Notes: generated from the letters alone by a model not told the origin. Shown: positions 1 to 11,847, counted from the first letter of the stretch. The stretch is DNA of 64,000 nucleotides from Tubiluchus corallicola (GCA_030141605.1 JAQGDQ010000381.1:159711-223710); one strand, 5' to 3'. Made by a program: numbers and translations.

Positions 1-496
1 TATCAAACTACGGTTTTTATGAATAATAAAAAATAAAATGACTGGTCCACCTCAATTGTAGTCTGAATAGTATGGTTAATAGAATTCAGTAATAATATTG
101 TTGTGATTTAGTTATTAAACTATGTTCGTTAAGCCATGTGTACAGTGTTCTGCTAAGGTAATACAAGAAATCTTCGCATATTTGCTGAAGCTAGCAGTTA
201 AAATCGTAATGTGGTGCACTTGCGTGGGATTTCTTGCTCGGGAGGCTGTTCGAGATAGGCGTGGTAATTTCAGTCAAATTCTTGAGAATTGTACCGGTAA
301 TTATGTTTGAGTTACGTGATAATTCGAGTTATGGAACGTTTTGCAAAGAAAAAAATGAAAGGGAAAATCCGTTCCACAAGATTTGTTCAAGATACTCAAG
401 AATTCGAGTTACACCGGGTCGAGTTATGCATAGTTTATGTTCAAGCTACTCAAGAATTCGAGTTACACCGGGTCGAGTCGTGCATAGTTTACTGTA
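1..496. mobile_element. Pogo-like MITE, family A, copy 1 (left end cut by window)
   Basis: Right end CATAGTTTACTGTA matches the ends of copies at 12034-12780 and 24831-25569, and the interior (GACTGGTCCACCTC, AATACAAGAAATCTT) is shared. A ~60-bp segment with GAATTCGAGTTACACCGGG is duplicated at 397-482. Confidence 0.65.
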
Positions 497-590
497 GTAC
501 TGTAGTCAATAAGCTTTGTGTTAGTCGAAACCTGGCATGAATTAATTTAGCTACAGCGAGGGTTTTTATTTGTGTGTTTGTGCGCTTAGT

Positions 591-645
591 GACCAAAGTT
601 GAGCAACCCTGAGGGTAGTCACAAAATGGATGGGTGAAACCCAGG
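591..645 (+). repeat. Degenerate 5S-like fragment
   Basis: AAGTTGAGCAACCCTGAG then GGATGGGTGAAACCCAGG resembles the inner 5S rRNA control region. Similar weaker fragments occur at 11660-11710 and 16265-16315. Possibly old 5S-SINE copies. Confidence 0.3.
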
Positions 646-901
646 TTCGATTTTCACTTCCGAGGGTTTTTTACCTTTGTGTTTGTTATGTATACACAAT
701 AGATGAAGATTTCTCTGTTGGTCGAGAAGGTGCCTCAAGCATTGTGGCCTCATTTGTGTTAATGCATTAATAAAATCTGGATGATTCCCGGCTTTTTGAT
801 TAAATAAGTTTGAAAAATAAATTGCCGTTCCCGACACCACTGTGATTTAAACCACAACGATAACTTCGCTTATAACAGACTATGATAAAATGTGTGTTTA
901 G

Positions 902-1014
902 ATGGCTGACCTGAGCGGTCTTCAAGTGTCCATCGTTGAACAACAGTCCGAGATGCCGACGGTCAGCAAGTGTGGCATTCCGACTGTGTTAGCTGATCCG
1001 GACTTTAGACACGG
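902..1014 (+). CDS. CNOT11: CNOT11 window exon 1
   Basis: Preceded by TTTAG (AG at 900-901) and ended by GG|GTATGT, leaving phase 2. It encodes 37 residues including [17 protein letters not shown]. It begins with an ATG, but I treat that as an internal Met after a splice acceptor because the family has a long N-terminal part that is absent here. Confidence 0.7.
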
Positions 1015-4000
1015 GTATGTTTAATACTCACTTGTAGCATCTACCAACTGGACAAGTCTGAAGCAGGCTGTTTTTTCTTAAGCCAAACTAAACCCTCAAT
1101 ATAATATAAGCTTTTATAACTTAAAATCCAACTCTCATTATGCATGTTCAATTTATTTGATTATAAACTTACTGTAAAACTTGTTTCTTTTGGTTTTTTA
1201 TCACTTCCTTGTTGGCTGTATTAAATATGAAGCATGCTGACAGACAGATGTGGCTCCACCTGGCAGTTAAACAGATCACATAGTGGAGATACGTTGAAAA
1301 ACAAGATTAAAAAACCAGCAACTCATTAATAAATGCTGATGCAATAATTATAGAGAAAAAATCATCAAACTCTTTACAGATATCCACGTTTTTTAGTTCT
1401 GTTTTCTGTCTATCTTGTCATGGCAATTACCCAGTAAGTAAAAAACTATTAGGCCTAAACAGGCGCTAGGTAGTAGTGTTAAATGCTATTGAAATATTTT
1501 TGCTAGAAAAAGTAATTATGACAAAGTTGAATTTACCAACTATGAAATGATAAATTGATGACTGACTGCTAAATCTTTTCACAGATATTTGCAAAAATAA
1601 AAAGATAATATAAATATTTTTAAGAACAACAAATGTGTAACATCAGGTTGTAATTGCTCATGGAAAGAAGCAGTTACCTAAACCATAACAATGGGCAATT
1701 TATTTAACATGGCCTCACTTTTGGCACTTATGAGTTGCAAGGCAATTTTAAATCTCCTTTATCTAACTATATGCTACACAAAGTAGATATAAATGCTTAT
1801 GAGCATAGATGATGTAAATGCTGTAACATGCTGATGAACATGCCTGCAAATGCTGTAAAAGTAACAGACTAAAGGTGATGAACGTAGATGATAAGGTATG
1901 TAAATGCTGATGAACATAGATGGTGTAAATGCTGTAACATGCTGATGAACATGCCTGCAAATGCTGTAAAAGTAACATACTAAAGGTACATGAGAAAAAA
2001 GTAGGCATGCAAAGACACGAATAAAATTTGTCATTATTGCAAAGTTAGTAAATTATCGGTATCTTTACATTATTTGATGGTATTTAAATTTTCTTATCTT
2101 ATCGTATCGATTTTTCTCAGTTTGTTCTTAGATACTGGAATAATGCATAAAACCATAGAAACAATATTGTCACCTGAGAGCAAGGTCACGGAGGGATGTA
2201 TCAAACCGGAGTTTATGCGACTAGCGCCACCAATTCATGCTAGTGAAGATGAGGTAACGTGACCTTACTGAAATCACACTCGTTGCAACCGTCGTATTCT
2301 AAACATACTGTAAGTCGCGCTTTCCATGTGCGTGTTTATGCTGACGCATTTCAGCATATGGGATAATATGTTTCCATGTGTGTGAATCGCAGAATTAGAA
2401 CGCTTGGTATCAAATACGCTTTCTGGTCAGGAATTTCTTCTGAAGTGCAGGTCCCATGAAACTGAGTACATACTCCAGCTATTCTGTTGACACGTGGGAA
2501 TATTCCTGGTATTTCCGAGTCACCAGAAGATAGTGTGCTTTCTGGTCAGGAATTTCTTCTGAAGTGCAGGTCCCATGAAACTAAGTACATCTCCAGCTAT
2601 TCTGCTGACACACGGGAATATTCCTGGTTTTTTCTGAGTCACCAGAAGATAGTGTGCTTCAATCTCTTGTCATTTCTTGAGTATGTCATGGACCCAGAAC
2701 TAGTGGCTCCTGCATTCATTAATGAGTGATAGTAATATTAATTGCGACAAACGATTCTTCTGTCTTCGTTAGAAAAGTAACATCAACATTTCCAAAATGT
2801 TGCTGGCCATGATTATTGTGACGGGAACACAAAAGAATTTCCTTCATAGCATATGGTGTTCTCAGAAATCTTTATTTCTGTATATATAAAAAAATGAAAA
2901 TAATAAATTTGACTGCTTTTCACTGCTTACAAATGTATAATAGTCTAATTATTATAATTTAAGATAATAAAGTAAACATTACTCACATCGTGTGGCTATA
3001 ACAACTTAATAGAACCTTGAAACGTCATACTGGTTTACAGCAAATCAGGTAAAGACGCTATACTTGAACATTTATCAAACATTAATGTTTGCTGAGGCTT
3101 CTGTGAGCGTGTTTAGCGAGGCACAACCTAATTTCCAACTTCACAGGTAAAATTACAGGTAAGTTCACATAGGTGCTGCCACCTACATGTTAAGGCCAGA
3201 AACTGACCTTAACAATTATGGTAATTGCACTGTCTGAGCGTATGGGAGTGTCCTTTGCCAAACTCACTAGCAGAAAAGTCGGTCTTCGAGGACTTCTCTC
3301 CCTGTGAGAAAATACCAGAATGCGGAAATGCCCACATTGAAACAGTAGCACATGGCTACAGTGAACTGACCTTTTCACGCGCTGCAACACACGTGGAAAG
3401 CGCATCGAATGTAGATAATTGTGTAAAATGCAGGTGTAAGATTTTGATTATTTTTTGTAAGTTGTTTAGCATTGTTGTTTGCTTTCATTGTATTTGCTGG
3501 TAGACTATATTATATAAACGATGTAACAAACAAATCTGCATAAAAATGACGTTGATTTAGAATGATTTATGGTTCTATGTACACTAAAAACAGAACTCCA
3601 TGTATGCGTAACACGAAATGCGCGAATCGTGATGTGTAGTGCATGTACAACAGTTTGTATTTAAATATGTGGATGTGTTTCCATGTGAATGTAATGTGCA
3701 CTCTGTAATGCGTGAACCATATTCATTCGGATGTGATCGTTATCACCATATTCATTCGGACGTGATCGTTATTGCGTCACATAGCAATACGAAGACCAGA
3801 AAATGCCATTGCTTAGGTGATTTAGCGAATTTTCAAGTTTCCGGTGACCATTTTTCCTGCTTGGCTTCTTAGTCAGGTGAATTTTGATCACTTCAGGACC
3901 TGCAGAAAGTAATATTTCTTCCAGTTGAGTTTTCGAGAGACGGAAAAAGCATCTAATGACCTTGTTGTGCATCTAATTGCAGTTCTCCCACTAATTAGCG

Positions 4001-7000
4001 ATAAATGATGTATTCTTCTTTCCCCTGTGCAAAAAGTTATGCACCAAAAACTTTGCTTTTTGGAATTTTACATCTAATAGTAAAATTTGTAAGCTAATGC
4101 CACTACTGTGATTATTTCTTTATCACTGTTCGGAAGATTTTTCTCTGCTTGCCCTTTAATCTAACGTTGTACTTACTTAGAATTGCCTATTTAAAACTTG
4201 GCTTCGTTATATGCGTTTAGTAGGTCAGCCAATCAGAATTGAGCACGTTTTTTAGTCTACTCATTGGAAGCGAAGAAATCGCCACGTCTTTTACTTTTTC
4301 TGTAATATTGAATTGAAAATAAAAGTTTTTGGGATTACTTCAAAACAATAAGTATTGCATTGAAATTTTGACAGAGACATGGCTTCCAGAAATTATTATT
4401 ACTTCCAATTTTTACTAACAACAACCAAAAATGGCTGTAAGAGTAAGTGGATAGCTTTCACACTCACACATGGAAAAAGTCAAAATGCATTACGGAACAT
4501 GAATCGGATATTACGCGCGAATTAATTCCTACCTTAATGCTAAACGAAAAATTTAAATGCATTCTTTCGTACAATAACTAAGTTCAGTGTGGGTTGCTAA
4601 CGCATTTTCTTACTTTAAAGATGGTGTGGATGAATCCTATAGAAAGTGATCACCAGGTGGCATGGGACTCCACGATGTGCATGACTAACTCGGCCGGTGT
4701 AGAAGCCAAGCGAATGATGGCTAAAGCATTTAAAGGGGCTCTCGTGCTGCAGCATCAGCAACAACTTCTCGCTGAATTAGAGAAAGATCCCAAGCTTGTT
4801 TATCACATAGGTTTAACACCTGCCAAGGTAAGCTGTGAGTCCTTATGTAAACGCTCTTCTGATAAATTTAACTTTTATTTTTCTTCTACATGAGGCAATT
4901 CATATCCGAGTGGTCACATGCTCGCCTAAGTTCCATACTCGCACTGGAATTTTTTTGCCATGCTGATTCTGACAGGTCACCTCATGGCAGAATGCACATA
5001 AGATTCAGCTGGCTCAGTGGCTCATCTTGCACAGTTATCCTTGATAAAAACGAGGTTGCAGTCTTGCCGCAAATATGGTGTTGAGTAACCATCCCGCTGA
5101 ATGCTTGATTTCCAGTGCAAAAAGCTCACTGTTTTTAGTGACAGTTTAATGCACTACAAAGAGTGACGCAGCACTCAATGACAGAACTTACTGCTGTGTT
5201 GACTGGTTGTGGAAGGACCAGAATGTAGCTAATGATCAGTGATTCAAACCAGGATTTGAATCATTTGAGATACTGAACCAGTAGAAGAGTCCAAGTTATT
5301 TTGGAGTGTGTATAATCAGCATAAATCATTTTTCCAATGAAAAAATCATGATTTGGATGTTTGAAATGGCTAGGAAATTTATGACTACTCAACTACTCTT
5401 TTTCTCATCTAACATAAGCATATTTTAGGGGTTATTGAATAATAAATTGCTACAAGATATTCTATGTAGGTTAAGTGACCATGGTAGTCACATGACAATT
5501 AGTGTTGTACAATGAGACTTAAAATTCGTTAGGCTGTTCTTGAAAAACAGTTTCCTGTCATGGTGGCTGCATTTTTTGCAATTTTTCAGTTACCGGATTT
5601 GGTGGAAAACAATCCATTGGTGGCTATAGAAGTTTTGCTAAAGTTGATGCAGTCAAGCCAGATCCAAGAGTAAGTGGTGTTTATGTTGAATAACTGAGTA
5701 AGCAGTTGTTGTGTTCAGTAATTGAGTACCTGGTTATTGTGTTGAGTAACTGAGCTAGTGTTGTTTTGCTGAGTAATAAAGTAAGTGGTTTTTATGTTGA
5801 ATAATTGAGTAAGCGGTTGTTGTGTTCAGTCGTTGAGTACCTGGTTATGAAGGTATGAAGGTTATTGTATTGAGTAACTGAGCTAGTGGTTGTTTTGCTG
5901 AGTAATAGAGTGAGTGCCTTTTATGTTGAATAACTGAGTAAGCAGTTGTTGTGTTCAGTCGTTGAGTACCTGGTTATTGTGTTGAGTAACTGAGCTAGTG
6001 GTTGTTTTGCTGAGTAATAGAGCAAGTGGTTTTTATGTTCAATAAATGAGTAATGCTGTTGTTGTGTTCAGTCATTGAGTAACTGGTTATTGTGTTGAGT
6101 AACTGAGCTAGTGTTGTTTTGCTGAATAATAGAGTAAGTGGTTTTTATGTTTCAGTAATCAGGTATGTGGTTGTTGTGTTGAGTAATTGAATAAGTTGTT
6201 GTTACAGTATTTGTGTTCATTCAGCATTGCTTACAATATTGTAATTTGGACTTTTATACGTTGAAACATTCTTTCATGAGTTAGTATGAGTACACGTAGA
6301 GTTTCATCAAGGTAAGCGTATAAGATTGTCTCTTTTTATATGTGCTGATTTTTCTTGTTTACATTTTTAGATACTTTGCTGTTCTAGTCAATATGGAAAT
6401 GTCATTGCATTCAATGGAAGTCGTCAACAGACTGACTACGGTGAGTTTTGTATAAAAGCGCTTAATGTTGAGGTTTTTAGCTTTGCTTTGTTGCAGGATG
6501 TGCTGTTTTGAGATTTAACTCCTTCAGAACCATAAACATTTGCTGCATTTTGCATGGGTTCATGAAAAACTGGTCTCACTAAGCAGCGGTTACATTGCAT
6601 TTGATAATTTTTATGGGTTTCTACTCTTCACACAATTTTCATGCAAAAATATACAAAAATGAAATGCATTTGCTTAGCTTAGACAAATTAAAAATCAATT
6701 TTTGACAAAAAATTTGAAAAAAATCTTTCAGTAACTGCAGTGTTTGTACTGCAACAATGTACAGTATCACTTGTGTGAAATCAGCTAATGCAGAAAATTT
6801 CAACTATCCACACACAACACTTTGATAAACTTTGGTCTCAAGTCTACTCTATTTTTAAGGGGAAATTCCTGTTAAAAGATGAAAGGACCTTAATTTATCC
6901 TTGGCTGATCAATTGGCTTTTCCTGGAACTCTAATAATTTCCTGGAAGCTAAATCAGTTGCTACTACATCAGCTGACTCACACAGTAAATCAGCTAGCTT

Positions 7001-10000
7001 GGCTGAAGTTGAGTCAGTTGCTACTACATCAGCTGACTCACACAGTAAATCATCTAGCTCGGTTGAAGCTGAGTCAGTTGCTACTACATCAGCTGACTCA
7101 CACAGTAAATCATCTAGCTTGGTTGAAGCTGAGTCAGTTGCTACTACATCAGCTGACTCACACAGTAAATCAGCTAGCTTGGCTAAAGTTGAGTCAGTTG
7201 CTACTACATCAGCTGACTCACACAGTAAAACAGCTAGCTTGGCTGAAGCTGAGGCAGCTGCTACTACATCAGCTGACTCACACAGTAAAACAGCTAGCTC
7301 GGCTAGAGCTAAATCAGTTGCTACTACATCAGCTGACTCACACAGTAACTCAGCTAGCTCGGTTGAAGCTAATTCAGTTGCTACTACATCAGCTGACTCA
7401 CACAGTAACTCAGCTAGCTTGGTTGAAGCTAAATCAGTTGTTACTACATCAGCTGACTCACAGTAAATCAGATAGCTTGGCTGAAGTTGAGTCAGTTGCT
7501 ACTACATCAGCTGACTCACACATTAAATCAGCTAGCTCGGTTGAAGCTAATTCAGTTGCTACTACATCAGCTGACTCACACAGTAACTCAGCTAGCTTGG
7601 TTGAAGCTAAATCAATTGCTACTACATCAGCTGACTCACACAGTAAATCAGCTAGCTTGGCTGAAGTTGAGTCAGTTGCTACTACATCAGCTGGCTCACA
7701 CAGTAAATCAGCTAGCTCGGTTGAAGCTAATTCAGTTGCTACTATGTCAGCTGACTCACACAGTAAATCAGCTAGCTCGGCTGAAGCTAAATCAGTTGCT
7801 ACTATGTCAGCTGACTCACACAGTAAATCAGCTAGCTTGGCTGAAGCTGAGTCGGTTGCTACTACATCAGCTGACTCACACAGTAAATCAGCTAGCTTGG
7901 CTGAAATTGAGTCAGTTGCTACTACATCAGCTGACTCACACAGTAAATCAGCTAGCTTGGCTGAAATTGAGTCAGTTGCTCCTACATCAGCTGACTCACA
8001 CAGTAAATCAGCTAGCTTGGCTGAAATTGAGTCAGTTGCTACTACATCAGCTGATTCACACAGTAAATCAGCTAGCTTGGTTGAAGTTGAGTCACTTGCT
8101 ACTACATCAGTTGACTCACACAGTAAATCAGCAAGCTTGGCTGAAGCTGAGTCAGTTGCTACTACATCAGCTGACTCACACAGTAAATCAGCTAGCTTGG
8201 TTGAAGTTGAGTCACTTGCTACTACATCAGCTGACTCACACAGTAAATCAGCTAGCTTGGCTGAAGCTGAGTCAGTTGCTACTACATCAGCTGACTCACA
8301 CAGTAAATCAGCTAGCTTGGCTGAAGCTGAGTCAGTTGCTACTACATCAGCTGACTCACACAGTAAATCAGCTAGCTTGGTTGAAGTTGAGTCACTTGCT
8401 ACTACATCAGCTGACTCACACAGTAAATCAGCTAGTTCATCTGAAGTTAGCTTAAAGATAAAAGCAGCTAAGTCAACTAAAGCTGCAAATTTGTTAATAT
8501 TACTGTACAGTTCTGCACGGGGCAAAGGTTGATGCTCGTGGTAGACTGCAAGCTAGTTTCAGTATGAAGGATGATCCTCTAAGATGAGCCACTGAACCGA
8601 CAGGTGCGTCTCAACCATTTAAAACCCTGTAAACATCCACTGTCGACGAGTGACAAAACTATGTGCAGTGTGAAACTGCCCTGAACCTTCATCCCACCTT
8701 TTGACATGTTGCTATGGTAACATGCACATCGTAATTATGCTAATTTAGATTTTTGTTCACTAGGCTGTGGAACTGCCAAAAGAGTTCATTCATCTGTACA
8801 TATCCAACTGCATTTCGACGTGTGAACAGATAAAGGATCGATACATGCAGAATCGCTTAGTGCGACTTGTGTGCGTCTTCCTTCAGAGTTTGATACGTAA
8901 CAAGATACTCGACGTGAAGGTGCGTTCACATTTCTAATATTGTAAAAAAAAATTCCCTCTTCTGCAGTTTATTTAAGGTGATATTTACACACTCGTATCT
9001 CGGTTTGCTGGACCTCGCTCTTACGGATAGTGGAAAAATCGGACCTCGCGGTCACTTTGTTTACATCATTATGTCAATGTAACCAAAGCGCCGTGTATTG
9101 ACACGTATGTAACTGGTATGTCACGAGCGGCCCGTACTAGACATTTTTGATGCAATTAGACGATTGATTTTGCATTACCATGAGTCTAATACACGGTGCT
9201 TACTGTATTAGCTTAGTATCAGTAAATACGGGCAATCGGCGATTTTAGACCGACGTTTCCCCGCTTTTGTCCAGCAAACCGAGATCTGAGTCTCTTCAAG
9301 GTAAAGTTTATCATCAGTGTACATTTTGCATCTAAGGGCCATTTCACACTGAGGACACAAGGAACGTGAATCATAGAACAATTGTCAGAAAATGAGAAAG
9401 TTTTCAGAAAGCTTTCCAGTATCTAAGGGCCATTTCACACTGAGAACACAAGCAAAGTGAATCACAGAACAATTGTCAGAAAATGAGAAAGTTTTCAGAA
9501 AGCTTTCCAGTATCTAAGGGCCATTTCACACTGAGGACACAAGGAAAGTGAATCACAGAACAATTGTCAGAAAATGAGAAAATTTTCAGAAAGCTTTCCA
9601 GTATCTAAGGGCCATTTCACACTGAGGACACAAGCAAAGTGAGTCACAGAACAATTGTCAGAAAATGAGAAAATTTTCAGCAAGCTTTCCAGTATCTAAG
9701 GGCCATTTCACACTGAGGACACAAGCAAAGTGAATCACAGAACAATTGTCAGAAAATGAGAAAGTTTTCAGAAAGTTTTCCAGTATCTAAGGGCCATTTC
9801 ACACTGAGGACACAAGCAAAGTGAATCACAGAACAATTGTCAGAAAATGAGAAAATTTTCAGCAAGCTTTCCAGTATCTAAGGGCCATTTCACACTGAGG
9901 ACACAAGCAAAGTGAGTCACAGAACAATTGTCAGAAAATGAGAAAATTTTCAGCAAGCTTTCCAGTATCTAAGGGCCATTTCACACTGAGGACACAAGCA

Positions 10001-11499
10001 AAGTGAGTCACAGAACAATTGTCAGAAAATGAGAAAATTTTCAGCAAGCTTTCCAGTATCTAAGGGCCATTTCACACTGAGGACACAAGCAAAGTGAATC
10101 ACAGAACAATTGTCAGAAAATGAGAAAATTTTCAGCAAGCTTTCCAATTTTTCTTGATATCGCAGGAAAATGCATTTCATACAGCCGCCATTTACTTGAA
10201 CTCGGGCAACCAAGCTTTCCCATCTACTAATTTCATCATGGAAATCGATGTTTTGAATGTGTGAAAGTTTCAATGCTGTTTCTGCGCGTTTGTATGTGTA
10301 TGTTTATTTGCCTTACAAAAATGCTTGGCACTTAAGAAGCCATAGGCTGTTGTTTCTCAATTTTGCTTTGAAGAGGGCTTCATCTTGGTAAGTCAGTTAT
10401 GATGAGACTACGGTGTTATTTTAAATTAAGAAATCATGTTTGTTGTTATCACACTTAAAGTCAAACTAAACCCTCAGTATAATATAATCTTTTACGATTT
10501 AAAATTCTACTCTGATTTTACACGAATATTCAATTTATTTTGTTATAAACTTGCTGTAAAACTTGTTTCTTTTGGTTTTTTATCACTTCCTTGTTTAAAT
10601 TTGAAGAACCGCCATTTTTCGTTGCGCGAGACGAATGACGTAATGAGTGCGGGCGCGAGGTCGTCAAAGATCAGTAAACGAACATCGGTAACAAACAGCT
10701 TTCTGTACTCCGCACGTCATTCTCGCTCACTCGCGCCAAAGATGTGAAATATCTTTACGACAATTCACGCGTGAGAAATTCATCGTTCGTTTGTAGTGGT
10801 ATTAAATTTCAAGAACCGCCATTTTTCTTTTTGAGAGACGAGTACAGTCACGAGGTTACCAAAGAGCGGCAACCAAAGGTGTTTTATGTACCTTGTATGT
10901 CATTCTCGCTCACTCGCGTCAAAGACGTCAAACATGACGATCTTTACGACAATTCACGCGTTCAAAATTCATCAGAAAAAAGTTATTTAATTTATAAGTT
11001 TCTTTTGTTTAATAATAACTGTGAATTCTTGCGTAATCATAATAATGCATTAAAAAACTTCATTGTCTGTTGATGTTATATAGTTGTTTAACTACGAGAA
11101 AGAGCTACATGTTGCTGCTTTAATTTTGTATTGTTTACTTGGTTTACATGATTGTTTACTTTGTTTACAGGATTGTTTACTTTGTTTACATGATTGGTTA
11201 CTTTGTTTACATGATTGTTTACTTTGTTTGCAGGATTGTTTAGTTTACATGATTGTTTACTTTGTTTACAGGATTGTTTACTTTGTTTACAAGATTGTTT
11301 ACTTTGTTTACAGGATTGTTTACTTTGTTTACATGATTGTTTACCTTGTTTACAGGATCTGTATGTTGAACTCCAGGCATTTTGCATTGAATTCAGTCGG
11401 ATTAGGGAAGCAGCTGCGCTCTTCCGGTTGCTCAAAACTCTTGACAGTGGAGAAGCTCTGCCTCCGAGCCAGTTGAATGAAAACTCAAAGTCGTCGTGA
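902..11499 (+). CDS. CNOT11: CNOT11, CCR4-NOT complex subunit 11, 3' seven exons (5' end outside window)
   Basis: CNOT11 is a scaffold-associated subunit of the CCR4-NOT deadenylase complex, which shortens mRNA poly(A) tails. Exons I can join: 902-1014, 2121-2253, 4621-4827, 5590-5669, 6371-6440, 8764-8919, 11356-11499. They sum to 903 nt in one frame: 300 residues plus TGA. Recognised family blocks in order are [72 protein letters not shown] and [11 protein letters not shown]-type sequence (here [20 protein letters not shown]). The vertebrate protein is about 500 residues, so roughly 200 N-terminal residues must lie upstream of position 1. Introns are 1.1, 2.4, 0.8, 0.7, 2.3 and 2.4 kb and packed with repeats. 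Identity is near certain; exon 1 and the exon 2 acceptor are the least certain parts. Confidence 0.95.
1080..1225 (+). repeat. Dispersed repeat, paired with 10455-10600
   Basis: Shares long near-identical stretches (CTGTAAAACTTGTTTCTTTT, GGTTTTTTATCACTTCCTTG) with 10455-10600, same orientation. Both lie in CNOT11 introns. Family unknown. Confidence 0.65.
1775..1995 (+). repeat. Two-copy tandem duplication
   Basis: About 112-bp unit with TGTAACATGCTGATGAACAT, CNOT11 intron 1. Nothing else between exon 1 and exon 2. Confidence 0.6.
2121..2253 (+). CDS. CNOT11: CNOT11 window exon 2
   Basis: Acceptor TTTTTCTCAG at 2111-2120 restores the frame left by the previous exon (gg|t = Gly). Donor is GAG|GTAACG. 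It encodes [16 protein letters not shown], the start of the conserved CNOT11 C-terminal domain. A second AG at 2130-2131 would be out of phase. Confidence 0.8.
2415..2660 (+). repeat. Two-copy tandem duplication
   Basis: Unit of about 119 bp with CTTTCTGGTCAGGAATTTC and CACCAGAAGATAGTGTGCTT, just after CNOT11 exon 2. From 2660 to 4600 the intron holds only a short duplication (CATATTCATTCGGA, ~3718-3770) and no recognisable gene. Confidence 0.65.
4621..4827 (+). CDS. CNOT11: CNOT11 window exon 3
   Basis: Acceptor CTTTAAAG and donor AAG|GTAAGC, phase 0 on both sides, 69 codons. It carries [29 protein letters not shown] and [17 protein letters not shown], all closely similar to vertebrate CNOT11. 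Confidence 0.95.
5590..5669 (+). CDS. CNOT11: CNOT11 window exon 4
   Basis: Acceptor ATTTTTCAG; donor GA|GTAAGT, phase 2. It encodes [20 protein letters not shown] then QSSQIQE. The donor is the first copy of a GAGTAA-rich repeat array that fills the next ~530 bp of intron. Confidence 0.95.
5670..6200 (+). repeat. Donor-derived GAGTAA higher-order array
   Basis: Begins exactly at the CNOT11 exon 4 donor. Subunits of about 25 bp start with GAGTAA(C/G) and are grouped into a higher-order unit of about 125 bp (TTTTTATGTTGAATAA, GTTGTTGTGTTCAGT, GTTTTGCTGAGTAATA) repeated about four times. AGTAAGTGG of the real donor recurs at each higher-order unit. Confidence 0.75.
6371..6440 (+). CDS. CNOT11: CNOT11 window exon 5
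   Basis: Acceptor CATTTTTAG completes the split Glu codon; donor ACG|GTGAGT. It encodes [19 protein letters not shown] then RLTT. Confidence 0.95.
6508..6935 (+). mobile_element. Dispersed TIR-type element, family M, truncated copy
   Basis: Inverted relative to 21077-21803; shared blocks include TAACTCCTTCAGAA at the end, CACTTGTGTGAAATCAGC and AGACTTGAGTCCAAAGTTTA-type sequence. The 60-bp array begins where this copy breaks off. Confidence 0.6.
6950..8455 (+). repeat. 60-bp tandem array, about 25 units, CNOT11 intron 5
   Basis: Unit core CATCAGCTGACTCACACAGT and AAATCAGCTAGC. Units are nearly all 60 bp. A 2-bp deletion at about 7462 shifts frame. Three of the six frames are free of stops, so ORFs of 543, 322 and 355 codons appear on both strands. 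Variants change amino acids freely, and the array is far from splice sites, so I do not call it coding. Confidence 0.9.
8764..8919 (+). CDS. CNOT11: CNOT11 window exon 6
   Basis: Acceptor GTTCACTAG; donor AAG|GTGCGT; 52 codons, phase 0. It encodes [39 protein letters not shown] and VK, among the most conserved stretches of the family. Confidence 0.95.
8989..9292. mobile_element. MITE, family S, copy 1
   Basis: TIRs ACTCGTATCTCGGTTTGCTG / inverted CAGCAAACCGAGATCTGAGT. 304 bp, 70 bp after CNOT11 exon 6. The interior GGCCCGTACTAGAC...GAGTCTAATA is the source motif of the 86-bp array at 25940-26980. Confidence 0.75.
9331..10145 (+). repeat. 91-bp tandem array, 9 units
   Basis: Unit holds CTAAGGGCCATTTCACACTG, CAGAACAATTGTCAGAAAAT and TTCAGCAAGCTTTCCAGTAT. 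Spacing of 91 bp. CNOT11 intron 6. Confidence 0.9.
10590..10975 (+). repeat. Two-copy ~190-bp tandem duplication
   Basis: GAAGAACCGCCATTTTTC and CATTCTCGCTCACTCGCG recur twice. The pair follows the dispersed repeat at 10455-10600. Confidence 0.6.
11138..11355 (+). repeat. 21-bp tandem array of splice-acceptor units
   Basis: Unit TTTACTTTGTTTACAGGATT-G ending at the true acceptor of CNOT11 exon 7 (AG 11354-11355). Further AGs in equivalent position: 11169-11170, 11232-11233, 11270-11271, 11292-11293, 11312-11313; other units carry ACATG. The unit encodes DCLLCLQ without a stop, so acceptors at 11271, 11293 and 11313 stay in frame with the exon. Confidence 0.9.
11356..11499 (+). CDS. CNOT11: CNOT11 terminal coding exon
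   Basis: The acceptor CTTGTTTACAG|GATCTG is the last unit of a 21-bp tandem array of acceptor-like sequences. It encodes [36 protein letters not shown] and ends SKSS-TGA. Upstream acceptors of the array from 11271 on are in frame with this exon. Confidence 0.95.
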   Translation, partial: DLYVELQAFCIEFSRIREAAALFRLLKTLDSGEALPPSQLNENSKSS

Positions 11500-11847
11500 T
11501 TTAGCCGCTGTTACGTGTAACGCTTCGTTGTAAATTCCCTACATGTCCGGAGTTTGTATGGAGCAGAGCTCTTACCCTTACCGCTGTGGTTGCCATTGCA
11601 ATTATCATGCGACTTTATGCTCTAAAGTTTTAGACAAGAGCTTTGGAGTGAGGCACACACTCAAAGTTAAGCAATGCTGAACCTTATTACTAAATGGATG
11701 GATGAAAAGTAAATTTCTAGGTAACTTTACCTCATTCAAGGAAGTGTGTAGCCCTCCAAACGTGGCTACGACTCTTCTGCCAGTCTTGTCTTGAACGAGT
11801 GACATCTTTGATTATGATCTAGATGCCAGTCCCGTCACAATCAGAAA

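Noticed and set aside
902-904. ATG at 902 as the true CNOT11 start
   Set aside because: It follows a TTTAG acceptor directly and would give a protein about 200 residues shorter than the family norm; more likely an internal Met.
6901-8532. 543-codon plus ORF and 355-codon minus ORF
   Set aside because: Frames of a 60-bp intronic array; the longest ORF changes repeat frame after a 2-bp deletion, which would not be expected for a selected protein.
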